37,812 nt of DNA. Source: an uncultured Synergistales bacterium. GTDB lineage: Bacteria > Synergistota > Synergistia > Synergistales > Aminobacteriaceae. The stretch covers positions 3,479 through 41,290 of the forward strand of contig CAJOEM010000014.1 of NCBI GenBank assembly GCA_905233725.1, written 5' to 3'. The translations under genes were made by a program, and so were the position numbers. The notes under the pieces are model-generated. The model worked only from the letters and a program-made list of their open reading frames with translations, ran no database searches and was not told the DNA's origin. Shown here in pieces: positions 25,049 through 32,886 of this stretch. Within the stretch, counting starts at the first letter, position 1. Every line of letters starts with the position of its first letter.

Positions 25049-26512
25049 TTACTGCAACATTTCCTCGTACATTTGCTTATAAAGCTCAGCAGATTTGTCC
25101 CACGTGAAGTCTTCACTCATTCCTTCGACCATAATTTCACGCCACTGATCCGGATTCGTCTTGTAACGCTCAACCGCACGTCGCAACGCCCAGAGCATTC
25201 CTTCAGTGTCACAGGTCTGGAATGTGAAGCCGTTTTTCCTGCCATTCGGGTCATCAACGTCAAATACCGTGTCACGCAAACCACCGACTTCTCGAACAAC
25301 TGGCACAGTCCCGTAGCGCATCGAAATCATCTGAGACAATCCGCACGGCTCGAAAACTGACGGCATCAGGAACATGTCGCCGCCTGCGTATAATAAATGC
25401 GACAACGGCTCGTCATAACCCCTGAAGAATTTCACGCTGTTAGGATATTTTGCAACTGCTGCGTTCAAGCCATTCTCGATCCAATCCTGACCGCTGCCGA
25501 GAATCATGATCTTCGCGCCCATCTTAACTATCTCGTCAATTCCGTTCATGACCATGTCGAAACCCTTTTGTTCAGCCAAGCGACTCACACACACGATAAT
25601 CGGATCCTGCGTTTCCTGGTCAAAACCCGCTTTTTGTAATAACGCTTTTCTGCACGTGACTTTGCCTTTGAAATCCTTCGAAGTGAATCTTGCAGGTAAT
25701 TGCTTGTCTTTCTCTGAGTTCCAGAATTTCGTGTCGAGTCCGTTTAATATTCCGCGTAATTTTCCGCGCTGTTGTGACAAAATTCCGGATAATTCGCGCG
25801 TTGACTCGTAAGTCTGGATCTCATTCGCATACGTCGGTGAAACTGTCGTGACGGCTGTTGCTGAGACTATGCCGCCTTTTAGCAAATTCACCTGTCCGTA
25901 AAATTCCATCGTTGACTGGCTGAAGCTCCATGGCTCAAGACCTGACGCCTCAAGGAACGGTGACGGCTCGAAAATTCCCTGATACGCGACGTTGTGAAGG
26001 GTCATAACGCTGCGTCCTCCGACTTGTCGGTAGTGTCTGTGCCAAGCCAATGCACACGGCAAAAATGCTGAAGTCCAGTCGTGGCAGTGATAAATATCCG
26101 GTTCCCAATCAATCGCGTTTTTAAGTTCCAGAGCCTGCATACAAAACACCGCAAACGGTGACGCTGTCCAGAAATTCAACTGATGCGGGTACATGTCGCC
26201 GGAATAATCTTCCGCGTCGAGAAAATACGTCGTTACACCCTTAACATCAGCTTTGATAACATTTGCTGAATGTATGCGCCAATCATACGCAGCGTAAACG
26301 TTGGATTTTGCCATCGAAGTCTTAACGCCAGAAGCAGCCACTCGCTCAAGAACTCCCGGCCACGCAGGTGTCACAACCCGAACGTCAACATCCGCCTGCA
26401 ACAGAGCTTTCGGCAGCGAACCCGCAACATCTCCAAGCCCGCCGACTTTCGAAAATGGGGCAAGCTCCGTCGTCACAAAGAGCACTTTAATTGCACTACC
26501 GCTTTTAGTCAT
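25049..26512 (-). CDS. glgA: Glycogen synthase (ADP-glucose, GT5)
   Basis: GlgA extends alpha-1,4-glucan from ADP-glucose. The 487-residue length is normal. The N-terminal ADP-glucose site KVGGLGDV (22-29), YHCHDW, TLHNVAYQGIF, the C-terminal VSRLAEQKGFD, and the MPSVFEPCGLSQMISMRYGT block with its catalytic Glu are all present. AAGGAAC precedes the ATG. It lies 63 bases after glgP and 94 before glgC on the same strand. Confidence 0.97.
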   Translation of the reverse strand: MTKSGSAIKVLFVTTELAPFSKVGGLGDVAGSLPKALLQADVDVRVVTPAWPGVLERVAASGVKTSMAKSNVYAAYDWRIHSANVIKADVKGVTTYFLDAEDYSGDMYPHQLNFWTASPFAVFCMQALELKNAIDWEPDIYHCHDWTSAFLPCALAWHRHYRQVGGRSVMTLHNVAYQGIFEPSPFLEASGLEPWSFSQSTMEFYGQVNLLKGGIVSATAVTTVSPTYANEIQTYESTRELSGILSQQRGKLRGILNGLDTKFWNSEKDKQLPARFTSKDFKGKVTCRKALLQKAGFDQETQDPIIVCVSRLAEQKGFDMVMNGIDEIVKMGAKIMILGSGQDWIENGLNAAVAKYPNSVKFFRGYDEPLSHLLYAGGDMFLMPSVFEPCGLSQMISMRYGTVPVVREVGGLRDTVFDVDDPNGRKNGFTFQTCDTEGMLWALRRAVERYKTNPDQWREIMVEGMSEDFTWDKSAELYKQMYEEMLQ

Positions 26513-26575
26513 ATTGAAAAACTGTTCCTTTCAAAAAATCAAAAAATTGTCTCGCAAAAATTTTCTGCTTATATT

Positions 26576-28321
26576 TTACATGCCTCTGAAATCTATTGAA
26601 TACGCTTTTGCTGCATATTCTCGTACGACTCTGTGCGTGTTGAAGAAGCTCGCGTCAAGAGCAATCGTGTGGCGCATCATGTCAACCCACTTGTCATGAT
26701 CTTCGTAATACGTTGGGATAACTTTCTTTTCAAGTTTCTCGTAAAGATCATCAGCGTCGAGTTTTTCGTCATAATTCGCGTTTGCTTCGGTTTCAGTTGC
26801 GTCAGGACCGATTGACCAGCCGGTTACGTCCTCAATCCAGCCTTCAATCCACCAGCCGTCCAGAACTGAGAAATTCATGATCCCGTTCATCGCGCACTTC
26901 ATGCCACTGGTGCCACTTGCCTCACGCGGGCGAATCGGCGTGTTCAACCAGACATCAACACCCTGAGTTAATAACGACGCAATTTCCATATTGTAATTAT
27001 CAATGAAGACGATCTTGACGGAATCTCCGAGTTCTTTCGAAGCACGGCGGATTTTCTGCAACAACGCTTTGCCACCGTCATCACTCGGGTGAGCTTTTCC
27101 TGAGAATATGAACTGAACTTTGCCGCCACCAGCGATTTTCTTGAGTCTTGAAATATCGCTCAGCAACAAGTCCGCACGCTTATACGTTGCCGCACGTCTG
27201 GCAAATCCCAGGGTCAAAACGTTCGGGTCAAGCTGCACACCGTTCGTCTCAAGAACACGCGCAAGTAATCGCAATTTCGAAGCCTGATGCGCTGTCCAGA
27301 GTTCTTCTTTCGGAATTGTGAGTGCTTGAACAAGTCTGCCAGGATCCAATTCCCAGCCTGGAATATGCTTGTTATAGAGTTTGCGCATTCCTGAACTGAT
27401 CCATGTTGTCGGGTGAATGCCGTTAGTGATCCAGTCTACAGTTTCCATTTTGAACATCGCGTTACTGACTTCAGCGTGTTTTTTAGCGACTCCGTTGATA
27501 TATCGGCTGTAACGCAAGCCCAGTTCCGTCATTGAAACTCCGGGCATATTCGGCATCATTCGCGTAATCGTTGCGAGTGCGTCTGGCGGGAAAACCTGGT
27601 TGATTAATCCGAAGTCGAAGTAATCATGTCCTGCGGGAACCGGCGTGTGCGTTGTGAATACGACCTGCGATCTGATTTTGTCCGGATCGTAATAGCCAAG
27701 TTCGCGCATTAATTCGAGCGTTAAGAATCCTGCGTGACCTTCGTTCAAATGGAACGTCTCGATATTCATGTAGCCAAGATCACGAAGCATTCTCAAGCCG
27801 CCAACTCCGAGAATAAATTCCTGACATAATCTATAGCGATTGTCTCCGCCGTACAAATACCAGCATAATTTTCGATCGTCCGGATGATTCGGCTCGATGT
27901 CCGTGTCCAGGAAATAAACGGGTAACGGGTAGCCAGTTGCGCCGATTAACTCGTAAACCCAAACTGCAACTTGAATATCTCGTCCCTGAATCGTAATGTT
28001 CACGCGATTCGGTAAAAGCGTTAATTCTTTCGCAGGATCCCAAACAACCGGTTTTTGCTGCTGCCAATCGTCCTGATTAAATTCCTGAACGAAATATCCC
28101 TTCTTGTAAAGCAACGTAACTCCGGCCATCGGAACTCCGAGATCTGCGGCACTCTTGAGAATATCGCCCGCAAGCACGCCAAGCCCCCCGGAGTAAGTCG
28201 GGATCGATTCTTTGAGACCAACTTCCATTGAGAAATACGCAACTGGTCGGAATGCTGGGTCATTTTCCATCAGCGATCTCAACGAGTTGCCCAGGTCGCT
28301 GCGGTGTAGTCTTTGTATCAT
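26576..28321 (-). CDS. glgP: Alpha-glucan (glycogen/maltodextrin) phosphorylase, short GT35 form
   Basis: This PLP enzyme releases glucose-1-phosphate from alpha-1,4-glucan. Recognisable blocks are VAYFSMEVGLKESIPTYSGG, LGVLAGDILKSAADLG, FHLNEGHAGF, VFTTHTPVPAGHD, FARRAATYKRADLLL, and the PLP site ASGTSGMKCAMNG, with Lys475 the predicted Schiff-base residue. At 581 residues it is much shorter than the ~800-residue phosphorylases, because it lacks the N-terminal DUF3417-type extension found in the Thermotoga-like subfamily. AAAGGAG lies about 11 bases before the ATG. First gene of glgPAC. Confidence 0.95.
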   Translation of the reverse strand: MIQRLHRSDLGNSLRSLMENDPAFRPVAYFSMEVGLKESIPTYSGGLGVLAGDILKSAADLGVPMAGVTLLYKKGYFVQEFNQDDWQQQKPVVWDPAKELTLLPNRVNITIQGRDIQVAVWVYELIGATGYPLPVYFLDTDIEPNHPDDRKLCWYLYGGDNRYRLCQEFILGVGGLRMLRDLGYMNIETFHLNEGHAGFLTLELMRELGYYDPDKIRSQVVFTTHTPVPAGHDYFDFGLINQVFPPDALATITRMMPNMPGVSMTELGLRYSRYINGVAKKHAEVSNAMFKMETVDWITNGIHPTTWISSGMRKLYNKHIPGWELDPGRLVQALTIPKEELWTAHQASKLRLLARVLETNGVQLDPNVLTLGFARRAATYKRADLLLSDISRLKKIAGGGKVQFIFSGKAHPSDDGGKALLQKIRRASKELGDSVKIVFIDNYNMEIASLLTQGVDVWLNTPIRPREASGTSGMKCAMNGIMNFSVLDGWWIEGWIEDVTGWSIGPDATETEANANYDEKLDADDLYEKLEKKVIPTYYEDHDKWVDMMRHTIALDASFFNTHRVVREYAAKAYSIDFRGM

Positions 28322-28350
28322 GTGTTAGAAAACTCCTTTCCGGTTTTCGA

Positions 28351-28382
28351 GGCAGACGGGCGATCATAATCTCCGACCTGCC
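28351..28382 (-). promoter_or_regulatory. Hairpin in the glgP 5' leader
   Basis: GGCAG (28351-28355) pairs with CTGCC (28378-28382), with an additional CGG/CCG pairing inside. It lies 30 bases upstream of the glgP start and just before its ribosome site. It could affect translation or mRNA stability; no known riboswitch is recognised. Confidence 0.35.
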
Positions 28383-28500
28383 AAATTCCTAAGTGTTTAG
28401 TTTCAGCAATGTAAAGCAATATAAATTCGTAGAGTCATTATCTCACAAATCGCCTAAAAAGAAAATTTTGCTGCCAGAATTTCGTTCCCTTTTTTCGAAA

Positions 28501-28550
28501 ACACAATCTACTGGACACAATCTACTGAGTAAAAACGTGGTAAAAACGTG
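28501..28550. repeat. Two adjacent short tandem duplications in the glgP-nhaC gap
   Basis: ACACAATCTACTG occurs at 28501-28513 and 28515-28527 (14-base period), and directly after it GTAAAAACGTG occurs at 28529-28539 and 28540-28550 (11-base period). The 328-base gap 28322-28649 otherwise holds the glgP leader hairpin and the nhaC terminator; I see no gene in it. Confidence 0.85.
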
Positions 28551-28566
28551 CGGGATTTTTTGTTTG

Positions 28567-28599
28567 GAAAAAGCAGCTCTCATTTATGCGAAAGCTGCT
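28567..28599 (-). terminator. Terminator after nhaC
   Basis: Read on the minus strand, AGCAGCT (revcomp of 28593-28599) and AGCTGCT (revcomp of 28572-28578) form a 7-base-pair stem followed directly by TTTTTCC. It lies about 50 bases beyond the nhaC stop. Confidence 0.7.
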
Positions 28600-28649
28600 C
28601 CATTGTCCATTCATATTTATTTAAATATTAACGTATTGCGGAAATTATA

Positions 28650-30263
28650 TCACGCTGGCAGAATTTCCTCGCTGACGTTCACGTTTACATTCACATCAAC
28701 AACATTAACGTCAACACGCGAATCCGCAGTCTCATTTTTCCAGATTATCGCGATCCCCAGCCAAGTCATCGCAAACGCAACTAACGGGTTCAGCCAGTTC
28801 ATGAAACAATACGGCAAGTAATCAAGTGTCGCAACTCCCAAAACTGAGCTGACATAAACTCCGCAAGTGTTCCACGGAACCAAAACCGAAGTCATCGTGC
28901 CACTGTCCTCGAGTGAACGACTCAACATTACCGGCGCAAGCTTCTTGCCATTCTTCCAGACTTTGCTCTCGAAAGCTTTCCTGAACATTCTGCCAGGGAC
29001 AATTATCGACAAATATTGTTCGCTCAGAAATACATTCGCCAAAAACGCCGATGCCAGAACTGAGCCGATTAATCCAGCGACGGATTTCACATGATGCATC
29101 AACGCCTCAAGAATCACATCAAGAAATTCGCAGACTTCCATTATTCCGCCGAGTGACAACGCAACTACGATCAGACACACAGTCTCCAACATCGAAGTCA
29201 TGCCACCTCGCGTGAAAAGATTCGTCAACAATTCGCCAATCTTAGCGAAAACGTCCGGAGCAACTGATAACGCCGGAGAACCTGCTGTAAATGCACCCGA
29301 AAATTCACCGGCAATTTGTGAGATCGATTCCAAATTCGCAACCTTCGCAAATTCTCCCAGATGTTCAGGCACGTAACCAGAAAATAAAACGATCATAGCC
29401 TCATGCGTTGTGCTTCCCCTCACAAGCGTAAGAACTATACTCGCAAAAATTCCCGCAACTATTCCCGGAATCGCTGGGATTTTCAAACTCGCCATCAACA
29501 GGATCACAAGTGGCGGTATGAATGCCCAAAGCGAAATGTTAAACTCTGCCTTCATCATGCTCTGGATTAACGCGATTCTTCCACCGTCGGAACCCTGCGC
29601 AGAATCTCCCATCATGAACGCAATCAACGCCGTTAATAATAACGTAGGAATTGTTGTAGACATCATAGCGCGAACGTGATCGAACAACTCGCTGCCCGAA
29701 ACTGCCGGAGCTAAATTCGTCGTGTCAGATAACGGTGAAATTTTGTCGCCGAAATACGCGCCGGAAATTATGAAGCCAGCCGTGATTGGCAATGGCAAAC
29801 CTAAACCTGCACTGATCCCGATTAACGCAACTCCAACCGTTGAACTCGTTGTCCAGCAACAACCCGTCGCAAGCGCAACTACTACACTGATTAATAACGC
29901 TGCCAGATAAAAAAATCTCGGACTCATGACTTCAAGACCGTAATAGATCATCGTAGCCACAACTCCGCTCTGAATCCAAGAACCAACGAGACAGCCGACC
30001 AGGATCAAAATTATGATCGCCTGAATCGAGACTTCGATAGCACTTGAGATTCCCTTTTCCATAGCACGCCAATCACGCTTGAGATAAAAAATCCCAACGA
30101 GTGCTGCGAAAACTGTCGCGAATAATAACGGAACTTGAGCCGGTAGACCAAGACCGAAATGTGAACCCGATTCGAGTTCTACATCGACGACACCAAACGT
30201 TACGATTAACGCGCTGATTAATAACACGATTGTCGAGAGCAATAAAGACGGACGACGCTGCAT
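28650..30263 (-). CDS. nhaC: Na+/H+ antiporter NhaC
   Basis: NhaC-family antiporters exchange Na+ for H+ across the membrane. The protein has about 11-12 membrane segments and the family blocks GCCWTTSSTVGVALIGIS, GFIISGAYFGDKISPLSDTT and EDSGTMTSVLVPWNTCGVYV. I choose ATG 30263 (537 residues), since GGGGGGAA lies 5-6 bases upstream; an in-frame GTG at 30278 would include that site. The cytoplasmic C-terminus ends in an odd VDVNVVDVNVNVNV repeat encoded by a degenerate 6-base tandem. An exchanger here makes sense beside a Na+- or H+-pumping Rnf, though the two loci are 20 kb apart. Confidence 0.94.
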   Translation of the reverse strand: MQRRPSLLLSTIVLLISALIVTFGVVDVELESGSHFGLGLPAQVPLLFATVFAALVGIFYLKRDWRAMEKGISSAIEVSIQAIIILILVGCLVGSWIQSGVVATMIYYGLEVMSPRFFYLAALLISVVVALATGCCWTTSSTVGVALIGISAGLGLPLPITAGFIISGAYFGDKISPLSDTTNLAPAVSGSELFDHVRAMMSTTIPTLLLTALIAFMMGDSAQGSDGGRIALIQSMMKAEFNISLWAFIPPLVILLMASLKIPAIPGIVAGIFASIVLTLVRGSTTHEAMIVLFSGYVPEHLGEFAKVANLESISQIAGEFSGAFTAGSPALSVAPDVFAKIGELLTNLFTRGGMTSMLETVCLIVVALSLGGIMEVCEFLDVILEALMHHVKSVAGLIGSVLASAFLANVFLSEQYLSIIVPGRMFRKAFESKVWKNGKKLAPVMLSRSLEDSGTMTSVLVPWNTCGVYVSSVLGVATLDYLPYCFMNWLNPLVAFAMTWLGIAIIWKNETADSRVDVNVVDVNVNVNVSEEILPA

Positions 30264-30314
30264 ATTAATTCCCCCCACACCAACTAGATTAAGTTAAGAT
30301 TTAAGTAAGACTTT

Positions 30315-30359
30315 TGACACTGAACTAACATTTTTCTCCGACTATATCCGGGCAGTGTC
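30315..30359 (-). promoter_or_regulatory. Stem-loop in the nhaC upstream region
   Basis: GACACTG (30315-30321) and CAGTGTC (30353-30359) are perfect inverted repeats about 52 bases upstream of the nhaC start. A smaller CCG/CGG pairing may form inside. Cation-responsive leaders are known upstream of antiporter genes, but I do not recognise a specific riboswitch consensus. Confidence 0.3.
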
Positions 30360-30457
30360 CGCCAGTGCGGGAAGGAATTTTGCCTATTGGTCTTAACCGG
30401 TTTACTTCGGAATGATTGTGTTGATAAATTTCAACGCGCAAATTGTAAAACATTTTC

Positions 30458-30500
30458 GAGATTTTGCAATATAATTTTCACGAGAATTTTGCAATTTAAT
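30458..30500 (+). promoter_or_regulatory. Duplicated element over the likely hisC promoter
   Basis: GAGATTTTGCAATATAAT (30458-30475) and GAGAATTTTGCAATTTAAT (30482-30500) are near-identical direct repeats 24 bases apart. The first contains a perfect TATAAT (30470-30475). AGGAAGG follows before the hisC ATG. They could be a duplicated -10 or two binding sites for a regulator. Confidence 0.4.
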
Positions 30501-30516
30501 AACAGGAAGGAATTTT

Positions 30517-31584
30517 ATGAGCAGATTTTTGAGCAGCAGATTTGCAGCGATGATCCCATATAACACGTCCGGCGACAAAAGTCCCAGCGATGATTTAATA
30601 CGCCTGAACACGAACGAAAATCCGTTTGCACCATCACCGAAAGCAATCGAATACGCACACTCAGCTTCACACGGTCTGAATTTTTATTGCGAGCCGGAAT
30701 GCGAATTATTAACGCGCAAACTCTCGGAATTTCTCAACGTGCAATCAAGCGAGATAATTTTTGGCAACGGTTCGGACGAGATTCTAAATTTCATATTCAC
30801 AGGCTTCTGTGAGAACGGCGCAATTTTCCCGGACATTACGTACTCGTTCTACGCAATCCTGGCTGAATTTCACGCTGTAAAGTTTGAGACAATCCCATTG
30901 GACGAGAATTTTCGCATAATCCCGGAAAAATATTTCGCCCTCCACGGACGCACGATAATTTTCCCAAACCCAAACGCTCCGACTGGTCTGAGATTATCAA
31001 CAAGCCAGATCGAGACAATAATTTCGCACAATCCCGATAGCTTGATAATAATCGACGAAGCATACGCAGATTTTTCCGGCGAAACTTGCGTTGAGTTAAT
31101 TCACAAGTACGACAATCTCGCAGTAATCCGCACGTTTTCAAAATCAAGATCGCTTGCTGGTGCCAGATTGGGATTCTGTGTTGCGTGTGAAAATTTGATT
31201 CAGGATCTCAGGACGATCAAGAACTCCATTGCCCCGTATAATATAAATGCTATGACTCAAGCTGCTGGGATCGGCGCACTTGAAGACGAAGATTACACTC
31301 GCGAAAATATTCGGGAAATTTTACGGACGAGGGAATTTGTCAGGGAAGAGCTTGTGAAATTGGGATTCGAAGTTCTGGATTCCAGCACGAATTTCCTGTT
31401 CACAAGACACACGAGAATTTCCGGGCAAAAAATCTACGAGGAATTATTACGCCACAAAATCCTGATTCGACACTTTAACCAACCAGCGCGAATTTCGGAT
31501 TTCAACCGCATCACAATCGGCACACGCGAACAAATGCAGCTCATGCTCGAAGCTTTACGCGAAATAATCGGGGGTAATTATTAA
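30517..31584 (+). CDS. hisC: Histidinol-phosphate aminotransferase
   Basis: HisC is a PLP aminotransferase that converts imidazole-acetol phosphate to histidinol phosphate in histidine biosynthesis. The 355-residue protein shows LIRLNTNENPFAPSPKA, FGNGSDEIL, FPNPNAPTGLRL, IIDEAYADF and the PLP site TFSKSRSLAGARLGF, with Lys209 the Schiff-base residue. AGGAAGG precedes the ATG. hisB starts 2 bases after the stop. Related aromatic aminotransferases look similar, but the hisB neighbour settles the call. Confidence 0.95.
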   Translation: MSRFLSSRFAAMIPYNTSGDKSPSDDLIRLNTNENPFAPSPKAIEYAHSASHGLNFYCEPECELLTRKLSEFLNVQSSEIIFGNGSDEILNFIFTGFCENGAIFPDITYSFYAILAEFHAVKFETIPLDENFRIIPEKYFALHGRTIIFPNPNAPTGLRLSTSQIETIISHNPDSLIIIDEAYADFSGETCVELIHKYDNLAVIRTFSKSRSLAGARLGFCVACENLIQDLRTIKNSIAPYNINAMTQAAGIGALEDEDYTRENIREILRTREFVREELVKLGFEVLDSSTNFLFTRHTRISGQKIYEELLRHKILIRHFNQPARISDFNRITIGTREQMQLMLEALREIIGGNY

Positions 31585-31586
31585 GA

Positions 31587-32174
31587 ATGCGCAATCATGA
31601 ATTTTCACGCGACACGAACGAAACCAAGATCAAGATTTTTCTCGAACTCGACGGAACTGGGCAACACGAGATAAAAACTGGCTGCGGATTTCTTGATCAC
31701 ATGTTGACACTATTCGCTGTACACGGGAGATTTGATTTGCGAATTTCCTGCGTGGGCGATTACGACGTAGATTTTCATCACACTGTCGAAGATGTCGGCA
31801 TTTGTCTGGGACAGGCGTTCTTGAAAGCTTTGGGCGATAAACGGGGAATCAGGCGTTACGGATCTTGCGTTTTACCTATGGACGAAGCAATGATTTTGAG
31901 TGCGATAGATTTTTCGGGGAGAGCGTTTCTGAACTGGGACGTAAAGATTCTCACGCAGAAAGTCGGGGACTTTGACACGGAACTTGCTCAGGAATTTTGG
32001 CTGGGATTTGTGCGTAATTCTCTGAGTACGCTGCATTTCAAGAAATTCGCCGGTGAAAATTCCCATCACATAATCGAATGCGCGTTCAAGTCAGCAGCAC
32101 GCAGCATCAGGCAGGCAGTCGAAATTGACGAGAAATTCGCAGGTGAAATCCCGTCAAGTAAAGGAGTGATTTAG
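31587..32174 (+). CDS. hisB: Imidazoleglycerol-phosphate dehydratase
   Basis: HisB dehydrates imidazole glycerol phosphate in histidine biosynthesis. The 195-residue monofunctional protein has the two metal-binding repeats, HHTVED (His64, His65, Glu68) and HHIIEC (His160, His161, Glu164), plus TGCGFLDHML and the N-terminal R-x-T-x-E-T-like segment. It sits 2 bases after hisC. The other his genes are not in this window. The 3' end contains AAAGGAG, which serves as ribosome site for the next gene. Confidence 0.97.
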   Translation: MRNHEFSRDTNETKIKIFLELDGTGQHEIKTGCGFLDHMLTLFAVHGRFDLRISCVGDYDVDFHHTVEDVGICLGQAFLKALGDKRGIRRYGSCVLPMDEAMILSAIDFSGRAFLNWDVKILTQKVGDFDTELAQEFWLGFVRNSLSTLHFKKFAGENSHHIIECAFKSAARSIRQAVEIDEKFAGEIPSSKGVI

Positions 32175-32176
32175 AC

Positions 32177-32494
32177 ATGTACGAAGACGTTGTGAACGGA
32201 ATTTTGAGCGTTATCCCGGATAAAGTCGAGAGAATTATTCTGTACGGATCAGTTGCACGTGGCGACGACACACCGGAAAGCGACATTGACATCGCGTTAA
32301 TAACTCGTGAAAGTCTGAATCGTGACGAGTTTGCTCGAATAAGCAATTCGAATATGGAACTTGGCTGGAAGTATGAGAAATATATTTCTGTGGCAAATAT
32401 TCTCGAAAAACGTTTTTCGGCTTGGCAAAATACATCACCATTTTACAAAAACATAGCGAAAGAGGGAATCGTGTTATGGAAAAAAGCAGGTTAG
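32177..32494 (+). CDS. MNT-type minimal nucleotidyltransferase (candidate antitoxin)
   Basis: The 105-residue protein has the minimal nucleotidyltransferase signature GSVARGDDTPESDID, with Gly24-Ser25 and metal-binding Asp36 and Asp38. In MntA/HepT pairs such an enzyme adds AMP to the HEPN partner and silences it. Here it overlaps the HEPN gene by 19 bases, the usual paired layout. AAAGGAGTGA at the end of hisB is its ribosome site, so it is co-transcribed with hisCB unless an internal promoter exists. Confidence 0.88.
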   Translation: MYEDVVNGILSVIPDKVERIILYGSVARGDDTPESDIDIALITRESLNRDEFARISNSNMELGWKYEKYISVANILEKRFSAWQNTSPFYKNIAKEGIVLWKKAG

Positions 32495-32886
32495 ACTACT
32501 CGAAATACAGAATTGAAAAGGCAGAGAAAGAATTACGTATTGCAAAATCTTTGTTCAATGACGAAGAATTTGAGGCTTCAACAAATCGTTCTTACTACGC
32601 AATATTTCACGCGTTAAGATCTGTAACTGTTCTTGATGGCTTCGAATCGCGAAAACATTCCGGAATAATTTCTTACTTCAACTTGCATTACATTAAGACT
32701 GAAATTTTTCAGAGAGACATGTACTTGATGATTGATTCTGCGTTCACAGTGCGCAACAAAACCGATTATGAAGATTTTTATGTTATCTCACCCGAGGAAA
32801 CTCAGCGTCAAATTCACGATGCTGAAAAAATTCTAGGAATGATAAAGTCGTACCTGAAAATTCGCTGGGAAGAAGATCAGAATTAA
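32476..32886 (+). CDS. HEPN domain protein (candidate RNase toxin, partner of the MNT gene)
   Basis: A 136-residue helical protein starting at ATG 32476, behind AGAGGG; a longer frame from 32422 lies inside the MNT gene and lacks a ribosome site. The HEPN motif is NRSYYAIFHALR, with Arg38 and His45 forming the R-x6-H pair proposed as the RNase centre in this superfamily. Further family features are KHSGIISYFNLHY and the acidic DYEDFY. The pairing with an MNT gene suggests a toxin-antitoxin or defence role, but some HEPN/MNT pairs may do other RNA chemistry. It ends directly at the start of the Sel1/ankyrin gene. Confidence 0.87.
   Translation: MEKSRLDYSKYRIEKAEKELRIAKSLFNDEEFEASTNRSYYAIFHALRSVTVLDGFESRKHSGIISYFNLHYIKTEIFQRDMYLMIDSAFTVRNKTDYEDFYVISPEETQRQIHDAEKILGMIKSYLKIRWEEDQN

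Noticed and set aside
28501-28550. CRISPR-like repeats
   Set aside because: Only two copies of each of two different short units with no spacers; simple tandem duplication explains them.
30301-30420. Cobalamin riboswitch suggested by CCGCCAGTGCGGGAAGG
   Set aside because: The conserved core order and GCCACTG box are not matched, and it lies between unrelated genes.
32422-32475. 18-residue longer start for the HEPN protein
   Set aside because: It lies within the MNT gene without a ribosome site, whereas ATG 32476 follows AGAGGG.
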